Notes: generated by a model from the sequence alone, not told the origin. Shown: positions 26,555 through 34,690, numbered from the stretch's first letter. The stretch is 38,806 nt of DNA from DASSKO01 sp035690425 (GCA_035690425.1 DASSKO010000188.1:1-38806), one strand, 5' to 3'. Numbers and translations: made by a program.

Positions 26555-27301
26555 GTGTTCGTGGCTGCTGCGGTCTGTCCGCACCCGCCGTTGCTGGTGC
26601 CCGAGGTGGCCGTCGGTGCGGCGGGGGACCTCGACGACCTCCGCACGGCCTGCTTCGCGGCGCTCGGCGAGCTGCTCGACGCACGCCTGGACCGGCTGCT
26701 GGTGGTGGGAGCCGGAGCGGACCTGCACCTCGCCGTCGACCGCGACGTTGCGGGCGGGTCCTTGCGCCGGTTCGGCGTCGAGACCCACGTCGGTGACCCC
26801 GGTGACGACTCACTGCCGCTGTCGCTGACCATCGGGGCCTGGCTGCTGGAGCATGCCCGAACGGCCGGGCGCCGTCTCGAGCGGCACTGGCCGCGGGTCG
26901 AGTACGTCGGACTCGGCGACGAGACGCCGCTGACTGAGTGCGCCGCGAGGTCGGCGCGCACGGTGGCCGGGCGGGACCGGGTCGGCGTACTCGCGATGGC
27001 CGATCTGTCGGCGAAACGCACCGAGTCGTCTCCCGGCTACGTCGACCCGCGGGCGCTCGGCTTCGACGAAGCGGTGGCCGAAGCGCTGTGCACTGCCGAC
27101 GTGCGCGAGCTGCTCGACCTCGACGCCAACCTGGCGCGCGAGCTGTGGTGTTCCGGAGTGCCGGCGCTAGCCGCCCTGGCCGGTGCGGCGCAGACCGCGG
27201 ACCGGCCGATCAGCGCACGAGCCCATAGCGTGGTCGCGCCGTACGGCGTGGGCTATGCCGTGGTCAGCTGGCGGGCCAGTCAGGCGGACAGTCAAGAGTA
27301 G
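26555..27301 (+). CDS. LigB-like class III extradiol dioxygenase family protein
   Basis: Protein of 248 residues. The opening FVAAAVCPHPPLLVPEVAVG resembles class III extradiol ring-cleavage dioxygenase subunit-B (LigB) proteins. It corresponds to the alanine-rich protein (Rv2728c in M. tuberculosis, as I recall) placed just before miaA. GTG 26555 lies 8 nt after the -10 TAGGCT. Metal-ligand histidines are not clear beyond the HPP segment, so catalysis is uncertain. The conserved location with miaA and miaB suggests a link to tRNA modification or the dapF-hflX cluster, but none is demonstrated. Confidence 0.75.
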   Translation: MFVAAAVCPHPPLLVPEVAVGAAGDLDDLRTACFAALGELLDARLDRLLVVGAGADLHLAVDRDVAGGSLRRFGVETHVGDPGDDSLPLSLTIGAWLLEHARTAGRRLERHWPRVEYVGLGDETPLTECAARSARTVAGRDRVGVLAMADLSAKRTESSPGYVDPRALGFDEAVAEALCTADVRELLDLDANLARELWCSGVPALAALAGAAQTADRPISARAHSVVAPYGVGYAVVSWRASQADSQE

Positions 27302-27324
27302 CGCTCGTGTGCGAGCTCGCCGGC

Positions 27325-27564
27325 CTAGGCGCTGGGCTCGTTCAGCCGATCCTCCTCGGGCGCCTGCTCGCCGCGGGGATCCGGGCTCTCGGCCGCCTGC
27401 TCCCGGGCGGTCTGCGGGTCGCCGGCGACCCCGAAGGTCTCCGGCGGAGCCGTCGCACCGCCGTTGGTCCGCGGAGCCTCCTGCATGAAGCCCTCGGGGT
27501 CGACCTGCGGCGGCGGAGGCTCACTGCTGTGGTCCTCGCGCCGGTCCGATTCGTCAGGTGCCAT
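27325..27564 (-). CDS. Small acidic, Pro/Glu-rich hypothetical protein
   Basis: Protein of 79 residues, strongly acidic and rich in Pro, Glu and Ala, with no predicted membrane segment; probably disordered. The start ATG 27564 has GGGAAGG about 8 nt upstream. No family was recognised. It follows the antitoxin-like gene on the same strand after 65 bp and converges with the LigB-like gene 23 bp away. It may be cotranscribed with that antitoxin-like gene. Confidence 0.55.
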   Translation of the reverse strand: MAPDESDRREDHSSEPPPPQVDPEGFMQEAPRTNGGATAPPETFGVAGDPQTAREQAAESPDPRGEQAPEEDRLNEPSA

Positions 27565-27629
27565 GGCTGTCGCCTTCCCGCTGGCAGTGCGGGCAAACCC
27601 ACGGCAGTGGGTCAACGGACGCACATGCG

Positions 27630-27836
27630 TCAGCGGGCGTCGCCGTCGTTCTTGTCGTCGAGCTTGCCCAGGCCTTCCTTCGCCTTGGTGACGCCCTTGT
27701 CGATCTTGTCGGTGTGCTTGCCGCCGGTCCGCTCGTCGACCTTGTTGGCAGCCTTCTCCAAGCCCTCGTTGATCTTGTCGCCGTGCTTGCCGACGACGTC
27801 GCTTGCCTGCTTCCTGAACTTGTCGAAGAAGCTCAT
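27630..27836 (-). CDS. MT0933-type antitoxin-like protein
   Basis: Protein of 68 residues, lysine-rich and helical, matching the MT0933/Rv0909 antitoxin family: MSFFDKFRKQASDVVGKHGDKI, then LEKAANKVDERTGGKHTDKIDKG. ATG 27836 follows GGGAGGA with a spacing of about 7 nt. The partner toxin next to Rv0909 in mycobacteria is an SRPBCC-type protein; no such gene is visible nearby, so this copy is an orphan or has another role. It diverges from miaA with 63 bp between starts. Confidence 0.75.
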   Translation of the reverse strand: MSFFDKFRKQASDVVGKHGDKINEGLEKAANKVDERTGGKHTDKIDKGVTKAKEGLGKLDDKNDGDAR

Positions 27837-27899
27837 CGACCGGTCCTCCCGTCTGGACTGGAACCGCTGCATAGCGGCGTTGGTGAAAGACTAGCGCGC

Positions 27900-28811
27900 A
27901 TGCCTGCTGCACCCGTGGTCGCTGTCGTCGGCCCCACCGCCGCGGGCAAGTCCGAGCTGGCGCTCGACCTGGCCGCCGCCCTCGGCGGGGAGGTCGTCAA
28001 CGGCGACTCGATGCAGCTCTACCGCGGCATGGACATCGGCACGGCCAAGCTCACCCGGACCGAGCGGCGCGGTGTCCCGCACCACCTGCTCGACGTCCTC
28101 GAGGTGACCGAGGCCGCGACGGTCGCGGACTTCCAGGTCCGAGCCCGGGCGGCGATCGAGGACTGCCGACGCCGCGGGGTGGTCCCGATCCTGGTCGGTG
28201 GTTCGGCGTTGTACGTCCGCGCGGTCCTCGACCGGTTCGAGTTCCCCGGCACCGACGCCGCCGTACGCGCCGACCTCGAGCGCCAGTTGCAGACCTCAGG
28301 GCCGGCCCACCTGCATGCCCGGCTGGCGGCCGTCGACCCGCGGTCGGCCGGTCAGATCCTGCCCACCAATGGTCGTCGCATCGTCCGGGCGCTGGAGGTG
28401 GTCACGATCACCGGTCGGCCGTTCGCCGCGACCCTGCCTGAGCACAGCTATGTCTACGGCACCGCCCGCCAGATCGGCGTCGACGTACCGCGTCCGGTGC
28501 TCGACGACCGGATCGAGCTGCGCGTGCAGCAGATGTGGGAGCGAGGCCTGGTCGAGGAGGTGCGCAGGCTCGAGCAGGTCGGGCTGCGCGAGGGGCTCAC
28601 CGCCGCGCGCGCGCTCGGGTACGCCCAGGTGCTGCGCTACCTCGCCGGTGAGTGCACCGAGGCGGAGGCGCGCGAGCAGACCGTGCGGTCCACCCGCCGG
28701 TTCGCACGGCGCCAGGACTCGTGGTTCCGCAAGGACCCACGCATCCGCTGGGTCGGGTACGACGACCCGGGCCGGGTCAGCGCCGCCCTGGACGCGGTGC
28801 AGGGATGCTGA
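27900..28811 (+). CDS. miaA: tRNA dimethylallyltransferase MiaA
   Basis: Isopentenyl transferase of 303 residues that makes i6A37 in tRNAs reading UNN codons, the substrate of MiaB. P-loop GPTAAGKSELA occurs near the N-terminus; then GDSMQLYRGMDIGTAK, VGGSALYVRAVLD and the C-terminal RRFARRQDSWFRKD motif that contacts tRNA. Length matches the family. The long in-frame extension upstream overlaps the antitoxin gene on the other strand and is not coding. ggt follows 45 bp later. Confidence 0.95.
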   Translation: MPAAPVVAVVGPTAAGKSELALDLAAALGGEVVNGDSMQLYRGMDIGTAKLTRTERRGVPHHLLDVLEVTEAATVADFQVRARAAIEDCRRRGVVPILVGGSALYVRAVLDRFEFPGTDAAVRADLERQLQTSGPAHLHARLAAVDPRSAGQILPTNGRRIVRALEVVTITGRPFAATLPEHSYVYGTARQIGVDVPRPVLDDRIELRVQQMWERGLVEEVRRLEQVGLREGLTAARALGYAQVLRYLAGECTEAEAREQTVRSTRRFARRQDSWFRKDPRIRWVGYDDPGRVSAALDAVQGC

Positions 28812-28856
28812 TAGGGGTAGAGGGCCCGGCAGGACTCACCCACTCGGGAGATCGCT

Positions 28857-30680
28857 ATGTCAGCACGCGCCCTCGCAGCACCGTCCGCCCGTCTGACCGC
28901 CGGCGCCGCCGCAGTGTGCCTCACGGCGACCGCGCTGACCATCGCTGCACCGCCCGACGCCGACGCGCGGCCACGGGAAACCGAGAAGAACGCCGTCGCG
29001 GTCGGCACCGGTGGTGCCGTGAGCTCGGTCGACCCCGAGGCCACCGCGATCGGGGTGGAGGTGCTGCGTCGGGGCGGCAACGCGACCGATGCCGCGATCG
29101 CGACCGCGGCCGCGCTCGGCGTCACCGAGCCGTTCAGCTCCGGCCTGGGCGGCGGCGGCTTCTTCGTGCACTACGACGCCGACACCGGCGAGGTCGAGAC
29201 GATCGACGGCCGGGAGACCGCACCGGCGGCGATGCCGCACGACGCGTTCATCAACCCCGAGACCGGCGAGCCCTACGACTTCTTCCCCGAACGGGTCACC
29301 AGCGGCGTGTCGGTCGGCGTACCCGGCACCCCCGCGACTTGGGCCGCCGCGCTCGAGACGTGGGGGTCGTACTCGCTCGGCGAGGCGCTGAAGCCGGCGA
29401 CCAAGCTCGCGCTGCGCGGCTTCGTCGTCGACCAGACGTTCCACGACCAGGTCGCGCAGAACGCGTACCGGTTCTCCGCGATCGAGCCGACCGCGCAGCT
29501 GTACCTGCCCGCACCGGAGGTCGGTTCGGTCTTCCGCAACCGCGACCTCGCGCACACTTACCGGCTGCTGAGCCGGAAGGGCATGGACGCGTTCTACACC
29601 GGTTCGATCGCGGAGGAGATCGTCGATGTCGTGCAGTCGCCGCCGACCACCGGCCGCACTGACCTGCCGGTGCCGCCCGGCTTCATGAAGCCCTCCGACC
29701 TCGCCCGGTACGACGTACGGCGGCCGCCGCCGACCCACAACGACTACCGCGGCCTGGACGTGTACGGGATGGCGCCACCGTCCAGCGGCGGCTCGACGGT
29801 CGGGGAGTCGCTGAACATCCTCGAGCAGTTCGACGTCGGCGCGATGTCGAGCGTGCAGGCCCTGCACCACTACCTGGAGGCCAGCGCCCTGGCCTACGCC
29901 GACCGGGCGAAGTATCTCGGTGACTCCGAGTTCGTCGACGTACCGCTGGCCGAGCTGCTCTCGGACGGGTTCGCCGCCGAGCGGGCCTGCAACATCGACT
30001 CCGACCGGGCCGCACCCAAGCCGGTCGCGCCGGGCGAGGCCGACGGCGAGTACGACACCACCTGCGGCGGGAGCGGCGCGCCGACCGCCCATCCCGACAC
30101 CGAGGGCCTGTCCACCACCCACCTCACCGTCGCCGACAAGTGGGGCAACGTGGTGGCTTACACGTTGACGATCGAGCAGATCGGCGGCAGCGCGATCACC
30201 GTGCCCGGCCGCGGCTTCCTGCTCAACAACGAGCTCACCGACTTCAGTGCGGTCTACGACCCCGAGGACCCCAACCGGATCGAGGGCGGCAAGCGTCCGC
30301 GCTCGTCGATCTCGCCGACGATCGTGCTGGACGACGGAGAGCCGTGGCTGGCGCTGGGCTCACCGGGTGGCTCCACGATCATCACCACCGTGCTGCAGAC
30401 CCTGGTCAACCGGATCGACCTGGGCATGGACCTGCCGGAGGCGATCGCGGCGCCGCGGGCCAGCCAGCGCAACACCGAGGACGTGACGGCGGAGACCACC
30501 TTCGTCGAGGCGTACGGCGCCGAGCTCCGCGCGCTCGGGCACACCTTCTCGCCGACGTCGGAGATCGGTGCGGCGACCGCGATCGAGCTGCTGCCGGACG
30601 GCACCATGCAGGCCGCCGCCGAGCCGGTGCGCCGCGGCGGCGGTGATGCCGGCGTCGTCGACCCCAGCCCTCCTCGCTGA
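28857..30680 (+). CDS. ggt: Secreted gamma-glutamyltranspeptidase
   Basis: N-terminal-nucleophile hydrolase of 607 residues that cleaves gamma-glutamyl bonds such as those of glutathione or mycothiol-type and poly-gamma-glutamyl compounds. An Ala-rich Sec signal (about residues 1-37) exports it. The autoprocessing nucleophile is Thr420 in LSTTHLTVADKWGN; SSGGST and GSPGGST are the substrate-pocket serine motifs. The start ATG 28857 has GGGAG 6 nt upstream. It lies between miaA and dapF, an insertion in the order I recall from mycobacteria. A 12-bp-armed hairpin follows the stop. Confidence 0.92.
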   Translation: MSARALAAPSARLTAGAAAVCLTATALTIAAPPDADARPRETEKNAVAVGTGGAVSSVDPEATAIGVEVLRRGGNATDAAIATAAALGVTEPFSSGLGGGGFFVHYDADTGEVETIDGRETAPAAMPHDAFINPETGEPYDFFPERVTSGVSVGVPGTPATWAAALETWGSYSLGEALKPATKLALRGFVVDQTFHDQVAQNAYRFSAIEPTAQLYLPAPEVGSVFRNRDLAHTYRLLSRKGMDAFYTGSIAEEIVDVVQSPPTTGRTDLPVPPGFMKPSDLARYDVRRPPPTHNDYRGLDVYGMAPPSSGGSTVGESLNILEQFDVGAMSSVQALHHYLEASALAYADRAKYLGDSEFVDVPLAELLSDGFAAERACNIDSDRAAPKPVAPGEADGEYDTTCGGSGAPTAHPDTEGLSTTHLTVADKWGNVVAYTLTIEQIGGSAITVPGRGFLLNNELTDFSAVYDPEDPNRIEGGKRPRSSISPTIVLDDGEPWLALGSPGGSTIITTVLQTLVNRIDLGMDLPEAIAAPRASQRNTEDVTAETTFVEAYGAELRALGHTFSPTSEIGAATAIELLPDGTMQAAAEPVRRGGGDAGVVDPSPPR

Positions 30681-30730
30681 TTCGTCTGCGGCCCCTCGGG
30701 TGACTCGTGTGGGGCGATCGCAGACGAGTC
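30679..30730. terminator. Hairpin between ggt and dapF
   Basis: Outer arms 30679-30690 and 30719-30730 are complementary except at one position, and an inner GCCCC/GGGGC pair (30691-30695 with 30711-30715) extends the stem. The ggt stop codon is at its left edge. It is likely to end ggt transcription or stabilise the message. No U tract follows. The dapF -10 lies just beyond its right edge. Confidence 0.55.
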
Positions 30731-30737
30731 GGGGAGC

Positions 30738-30743
30738 TACGCT
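30738..30743 (+). promoter_or_regulatory. -10 element of dapF (leaderless)
   Basis: TACGCT sits 8 nt before the dapF ATG at 30752, so the message is probably leaderless. It lies just beyond the ggt hairpin. Confidence 0.5.
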
Positions 30744-30751
30744 GGCGTGAT

Positions 30752-31603
30752 ATGGGAACCTTCGGCTGGCTGAAGGGTCACGGCACGCAGAACGACTTCG
30801 TGCTGCTGCCCGACCCCGACGGCGCCCTGCACGGCGCCCTCGACTCCGACCTCGTGGTCGCGCTGTGCCACCGGCGCCGCGGCATCGGCGCGGACGGCGT
30901 GCTGCGCGTCATCCGCACCGAGGCGATGCGTGCGATCGATCCCCGCATCCCGGCGACCGACGCCGAGTGGTTCATGGACTACCGCAACTCCGACGGCTCG
31001 CTGTCGCAGATGTGCGGCAACGGGGTCCGGGTCTTCGCGCTGCACCTGCTGCAGGAGGGCCTGGTCGGTCCCGGCGAACCCGTGCTGGTGGGCAGCCGCG
31101 GCGGCACGAAGGTGGTGACCCGCGACGGCGCCGACGGCTCGCTCAGTGTCGATATGGGCGCCGCGGAGCTGCTCGGCCGGGTCGAGGTCAGCGTCGGTGA
31201 CCGCCGCTGGCAGGCGCACAAGGTCAGCATGGGCAACCCGCACGCGGTCGTCTTCGTCGAAGACCTCGCCGAGGCCGGCGCACTGCTGGAGGCTCCCCGC
31301 GTCGACCCGGCCGACTTCCCCGAGGGCGTCAACGTCGAGTTCGTGCACGAACTGCGCCCGGGGCACATCGAGATGCGGGTGCACGAGCGCGGATCGGGGG
31401 AGACCCGCTCCTGCGGCACCGGTGCGTGTGCGGCCGCCGTCGCCACCGCGCACGACGCCGGCGTCCCGCTGCCGGTGCACCACCGGGTCGACGTACCCGG
31501 TGGGCAGCTGCAGGTGCGTTGGCACGAGGACGGCCGGGTCGACCTCGCCGGACCGGCCCGGATCGTTGCCCGGGGCGAGACCTCGGCCGCGCTGCTCCGC
31601 TGA
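30752..31603 (+). CDS. dapF: Diaminopimelate epimerase
   Basis: Converts LL- to meso-diaminopimelate for peptidoglycan and lysine synthesis. The 283-residue protein has both catalytic cysteines: Cys88 in MCGNGVR and Cys221 in SCGTGACAA. The N-terminal WLKGHGTQNDFVLL is typical of the actinobacterial form. ATG 30752 was chosen over the in-frame 30707 start because of the -10 TACGCT 8 nt upstream and the family N-terminus. hflX follows 153 bp later, as in mycobacteria. Confidence 0.95.
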   Translation: MGTFGWLKGHGTQNDFVLLPDPDGALHGALDSDLVVALCHRRRGIGADGVLRVIRTEAMRAIDPRIPATDAEWFMDYRNSDGSLSQMCGNGVRVFALHLLQEGLVGPGEPVLVGSRGGTKVVTRDGADGSLSVDMGAAELLGRVEVSVGDRRWQAHKVSMGNPHAVVFVEDLAEAGALLEAPRVDPADFPEGVNVEFVHELRPGHIEMRVHERGSGETRSCGTGACAAAVATAHDAGVPLPVHHRVDVPGGQLQVRWHEDGRVDLAGPARIVARGETSAALLR

Positions 31604-31674
31604 CGAGGACTGACGGTCCCGGCCGGAGGGGCCAGCCGTGAGGCAGAACAGCGATCTCGGCGGGAGGGGAAAAC

Positions 31675-31764
31675 GTGGTGACCTGGCAGCGCGGCCGTGC
31701 GACGATCGAGTCATCCGGGAACACTCCCGGTGCGACAGCTGTTGTAACGGATACCTATGACTGA
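31675..31764 (+). CDS. Candidate 29-codon leader ORF overlapping hflX
   Basis: GTG 31675 to TGA 31762-31764, beginning VVTWQRGRATIESSG. It follows a strong ribosome site (GGGAGGGG, 5 nt away) that has no other start codon to serve, and it ends 8 nt inside hflX. hflX itself has no clear ribosome site, so its translation may depend on this ORF. G/C at third codon positions is lower than in the neighbouring genes, which argues for a leader rather than a conserved protein. An imperfect hairpin CCGGGA-ACAC-TCCCGG (31715-31730) lies within it. Confidence 0.4.
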   Translation: MVTWQRGRATIESSGNTPGATAVVTDTYD

Positions 31765-33196
31765 ACCTGCGAAGACCTACGCGGACCGTGCCACCGAGGG
31801 CATCGACTTCCCGGATATCGAAGACGGCGAGATGCAGCTGGCGGAGCGGCAGTCGCTGCGCCGCGTCGTCGGCCTGTCCACCGAGCTGCAGGACATCACC
31901 GAGGTCGAGTACCGGCGGCTGCGGCTGGAGCGGGTCGTGCTGGTGGGTGTCTGGACCGAGGGGACCGTTACCGACGCCGACAACTCGATGGCCGAGCTCG
32001 CACTGCTGGCCGAGACCGCCGGCTCGCAGGTGCTCGAGGCGCTGAGCCAGCGCAGGCAGAAGCCCGACCCCGCGACCTACATCGGCCGCGGCAAGGTCGA
32101 CAGTGTGCGGCTCGTGGTCGCCGAGAGCGGCGCCGACACCGTGATCTGCGACGGCGAGCTGTCGCCGTCGCAGCTGCGGAACCTCGAGGACAAGATCAAG
32201 GTCAAGGTCGTCGACCGCACTGCCCTGATCCTCGACATCTTCGCGCAGCACGCGCGCTCCAAGGAGGGCAAGGCCCAGGTCGAGCTCGCCCAGCTGCAGT
32301 ACATGATGCAGCGGCTGCGTGGCTGGGGTGGCAACCTGTCCCGCCAGGCCGGTGGCCGGGTCGGTGTGCAGGGCGGCGGTATCGGTGGCCGTGGTCCCGG
32401 TGAGACCAAGCTCGAGACCGACCGTCGCCGCATCACCGCCAAGATGGCCAAGCTGCGGCGCGAGCTGGAGCACCTGGAGACCGCGCGTACGACGAAGAAG
32501 TCGCAGCGCCGCAGCCGAGACATTCCCGCGGTCGCGATCGCGGGCTACACCAACGCCGGCAAGTCCTCCTTGCTCAACCGGTTGACCCGTGCCGGTGTGC
32601 TCGTCGAGGACGCGCTGTTCGCCACCCTCGACCCGACGACGCGGCGGACGACGACCGAGGACGGGCGGGTCTACACGCTTTCCGACACCGTCGGCTTCGT
32701 CCGGCACCTGCCGCACCAGCTGGTGGAGGCGTTCCGGTCCACGCTGGAGGAGGTCGCCGAGTCCGATCTGGTGCTGCACGTGGTCGACGGCTCGCACCCC
32801 GACCCCGAGGGGCAACTGGCCGCGGTGCGGGAGGTCTTCGCCGAGATCGGCGCCGACCGGGTGCCCGAGCTGGTCGTGATCAACAAGGCCGACGCCGCGG
32901 ACCCGCTGGTGCTCGCGCGGTTGCGGCAGCGTGAGCCGCACTCGGTGGTCTGCTCCGCCCGCACCGGCGAGGGCATCGGTGACGTCCTCGCCGCCGTGGA
33001 GGCAGATCTGCCACGTCCGGCCGTCGAGGTCGAGGCGGTGGTGCCCTACGAGCGTGGGGACCTGGTCAGCCGGGTGCACGAGTACGGCGAGGTGCTCGGT
33101 CTCGACCACACGCCTGAGGGCACTCGGGTGCGGGCGCGGGTGCACGCCGGCCTGGCTGGGGAGCTGGAGCGGTTCGCCGCGGCACCGACGCGCTGA
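31757..33196 (+). CDS. hflX: Ribosome-associated GTPase HflX
   Basis: Obg-superfamily GTPase of 479 residues that splits stalled or hibernating ribosomes. The N-terminal HflX domain includes TYIGRGKVDSVRLV and the glycine-rich GGRGPGETKLETDRRRI linker. The G domain has G1 AGYTNAGKSS, G3 DTVGF and G4 NKAD. The first ~75 residues are acidic and poorly conserved. ATG 31757 has no good ribosome site; it overlaps the end of a short upstream ORF. Its stop TGA overlaps a CTG that may start the YihY gene. Confidence 0.95.
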   Translation: MTEPAKTYADRATEGIDFPDIEDGEMQLAERQSLRRVVGLSTELQDITEVEYRRLRLERVVLVGVWTEGTVTDADNSMAELALLAETAGSQVLEALSQRRQKPDPATYIGRGKVDSVRLVVAESGADTVICDGELSPSQLRNLEDKIKVKVVDRTALILDIFAQHARSKEGKAQVELAQLQYMMQRLRGWGGNLSRQAGGRVGVQGGGIGGRGPGETKLETDRRRITAKMAKLRRELEHLETARTTKKSQRRSRDIPAVAIAGYTNAGKSSLLNRLTRAGVLVEDALFATLDPTTRRTTTEDGRVYTLSDTVGFVRHLPHQLVEAFRSTLEEVAESDLVLHVVDGSHPDPEGQLAAVREVFAEIGADRVPELVVINKADAADPLVLARLRQREPHSVVCSARTGEGIGDVLAAVEADLPRPAVEVEAVVPYERGDLVSRVHEYGEVLGLDHTPEGTRVRARVHAGLAGELERFAAAPTR

Positions 33197-34194
33197 GAGC
33201 CGGCGGGCTGGACCGGTTCCAGCGCCGGCATCCGGTCGTCGGCTTCCCGCTCGCGGTGGTCTACAAGTTCTTCGACGACCAGGGCAACCACCTCGCCGCG
33301 TTGATCACCTACTTCGCCTTCTTGTCGACCTTTCCGCTGCTGCTGCTGGGTACGTCGATCTTGGGCTTCGTGCTGCAGGGCAGTCCGCAGCTGGAGTCCA
33401 CGATCCTGGACTCCGCGCTCGGCCAGTTCCCGATCATCGGGGACCAGCTCAGTGCCCCTAGCGGCTTGCCGGGGAGCGGGCTGGCATTGGTCATCGGTGC
33501 CATCGGCGTGCTCTACGGGGCCCTCGGTATCGCGGTCCAGGCGCAGAATGCCCTGAACGTCGCCTGGGCAGTGCCGCGCAACCATCGCCCGAACCCGTTG
33601 ATGCTGCGGGTGCGCGGGCTCGGGCTGCTCTGCGTCGCGGCGGTGGCGCTGCTCGCCACCGCGGTGCTGACGGCGTTGGCCGCCGACGTCGACGTGCTCG
33701 GCATGACGTTCGGTGGATGGCCGCTGTGGGCGGTGAGGGCCACGACTCTGGTGTTCACCGCTGGGTTCTTGACCCTGCTGTTCTGGATGTCCACCACCGA
33801 TGCGCACCGGCTCAGGGACGACGTAGCAGGCGCCGTGCTGGCCGCACTGCTCTGGCAGGGGATGCAGATCCTCGGTGTCCGGTTCATCGACCAGGTCGTC
33901 CGGGGATCGAGCGTCGCCACCGGCGTCTTCGCGGTGGTGCTCGGCCTGCTGGTGTGGATGTATGCCGGCGCGATCCTGACCGTGCTGTGCATCGAGGTCA
34001 ACGTCGTGCGGGCAAGACGGCTCTACCCGCGGGCGCTGCTGGCCCCGTTCACCGACGACGTCGACCTCACCGACGCCGACATGCGCGCCTACACGTCGTA
34101 CGCGAACGCCCAACGCACCAAGGACTTCGCCACCGTCCGGGTGCGGTTCGACCACGACGGGCAGCACGCGACGGCGCAGCGAGAGCAGGACTGA
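33193..34194 (+). CDS. YihY/BrkB-family membrane protein
   Basis: Inner-membrane protein of about 333 residues with roughly six hydrophobic helices. The family region reads LDRFQRRHPVVGFPLAVVYK and then DDQGNHLAALITYFAFLSTFP. The conserved N-terminus begins before the first ATG or GTG (GTG 33256); no ATG, GTG or TTG is available in frame back to the stop at 33115. The CTG at 33193 overlaps the hflX TGA (CTGA), so it is taken as the likely start with coupling. If GTG 33256 is used, 21 conserved residues are lost. The cytoplasmic tail is charged. Function of the family is unproven; old names refer to serum resistance or RNase BN, the latter wrongly. Confidence 0.8.
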   Translation: MRAGGLDRFQRRHPVVGFPLAVVYKFFDDQGNHLAALITYFAFLSTFPLLLLGTSILGFVLQGSPQLESTILDSALGQFPIIGDQLSAPSGLPGSGLALVIGAIGVLYGALGIAVQAQNALNVAWAVPRNHRPNPLMLRVRGLGLLCVAAVALLATAVLTALAADVDVLGMTFGGWPLWAVRATTLVFTAGFLTLLFWMSTTDAHRLRDDVAGAVLAALLWQGMQILGVRFIDQVVRGSSVATGVFAVVLGLLVWMYAGAILTVLCIEVNVVRARRLYPRALLAPFTDDVDLTDADMRAYTSYANAQRTKDFATVRVRFDHDGQHATAQREQD

Positions 34195-34211
34195 ACCAGC
34201 CCGCCCACTGC

Positions 34212-34490
34212 TCAGCGGACCGCGAAACCGGTCTCGTCGGTCGGGTGCTCGGTGGTGGTGTCGACGTGCTCGACGACGGCCTGCTCCGGCCCGCTGCGGC
34301 ACCAGCGGACCAGCGCCTCGACGGCGGCGGGGTCGCCCTCGAAGACGGCGGAGACGGTGCCTGCGGTGTCGTTGCGCACCCACCCGGAGACACCGTGCCG
34401 CTCGGCCTGCCGGCGGCAGCCGTCACGGAAGAACACTCCCTGCACGCTGCCGTGCACTACGACGTGGCACCGGACGCGACGATCAGTCAC
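34212..34490 (-). CDS. acyP: Acylphosphatase
   Basis: Small enzyme of 92 residues that hydrolyses carboxyl-phosphate bonds. The active-site segment GSVQGVFFRDGCRRQAE contains the phosphate-binding loop and the catalytic Arg (FFRD); GWVRND carries the catalytic Asn. Length is normal for the family. It converges with the YihY gene (17 bp) and lies directly downstream of a small membrane-protein gene on the same strand, with which it is probably cotranscribed. Confidence 0.93.
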   Translation of the reverse strand: MTDRRVRCHVVVHGSVQGVFFRDGCRRQAERHGVSGWVRNDTAGTVSAVFEGDPAAVEALVRWCRSGPEQAVVEHVDTTTEHPTDETGFAVR

Positions 34491-34495
34491 GGGCG

Positions 34496-34690
34496 TCAGC
34501 CGTTCAGCGCAGCTACCACGATGATCGCGACCACGACCACCGCGAGAAGAGCCTTGCCGACCCGGCTCCGGGGCAGACGAGGCCGCTCAGTCCGGTGGCG
34601 CATCTCCTCGGCGAAGGCCTCGGCGTTCCTGCCGTCCGCACCGTGCTGCGGAACGTGTGCCCGTTCTGTCCGCTCATCACCATGGGACAC
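34496..34690 (-). CDS. Small tail-anchored membrane protein, hypothetical
   Basis: Protein of 64 residues: a charged, Arg/Glu/His-rich cytoplasmic part followed by a single C-terminal hydrophobic helix (LLAVVVVAIIVVAALNG). GTG 34690 has GAGAGG 6 nt upstream; GTG 34693 and TTG 34696 are alternatives. The stop is 5 bp from the start of acyP, so the two form an operon. No family was recognised. Confidence 0.65.
   Translation of the reverse strand: MSHGDERTERAHVPQHGADGRNAEAFAEEMRHRTERPRLPRSRVGKALLAVVVVAIIVVAALNG

Noticed and set aside
27558..27899. Upstream in-frame extension of miaA
   Set aside because: Overlaps the antitoxin-like gene on the other strand and lacks MiaA homology; the P-loop begins right after ATG 27900.
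30737..33145. Long minus-strand open frame (about 800 codons) opposite dapF and hflX
   Set aside because: His/Gln/Arg-rich composition typical of antisense high-GC frames; both plus-strand genes have clear motifs.
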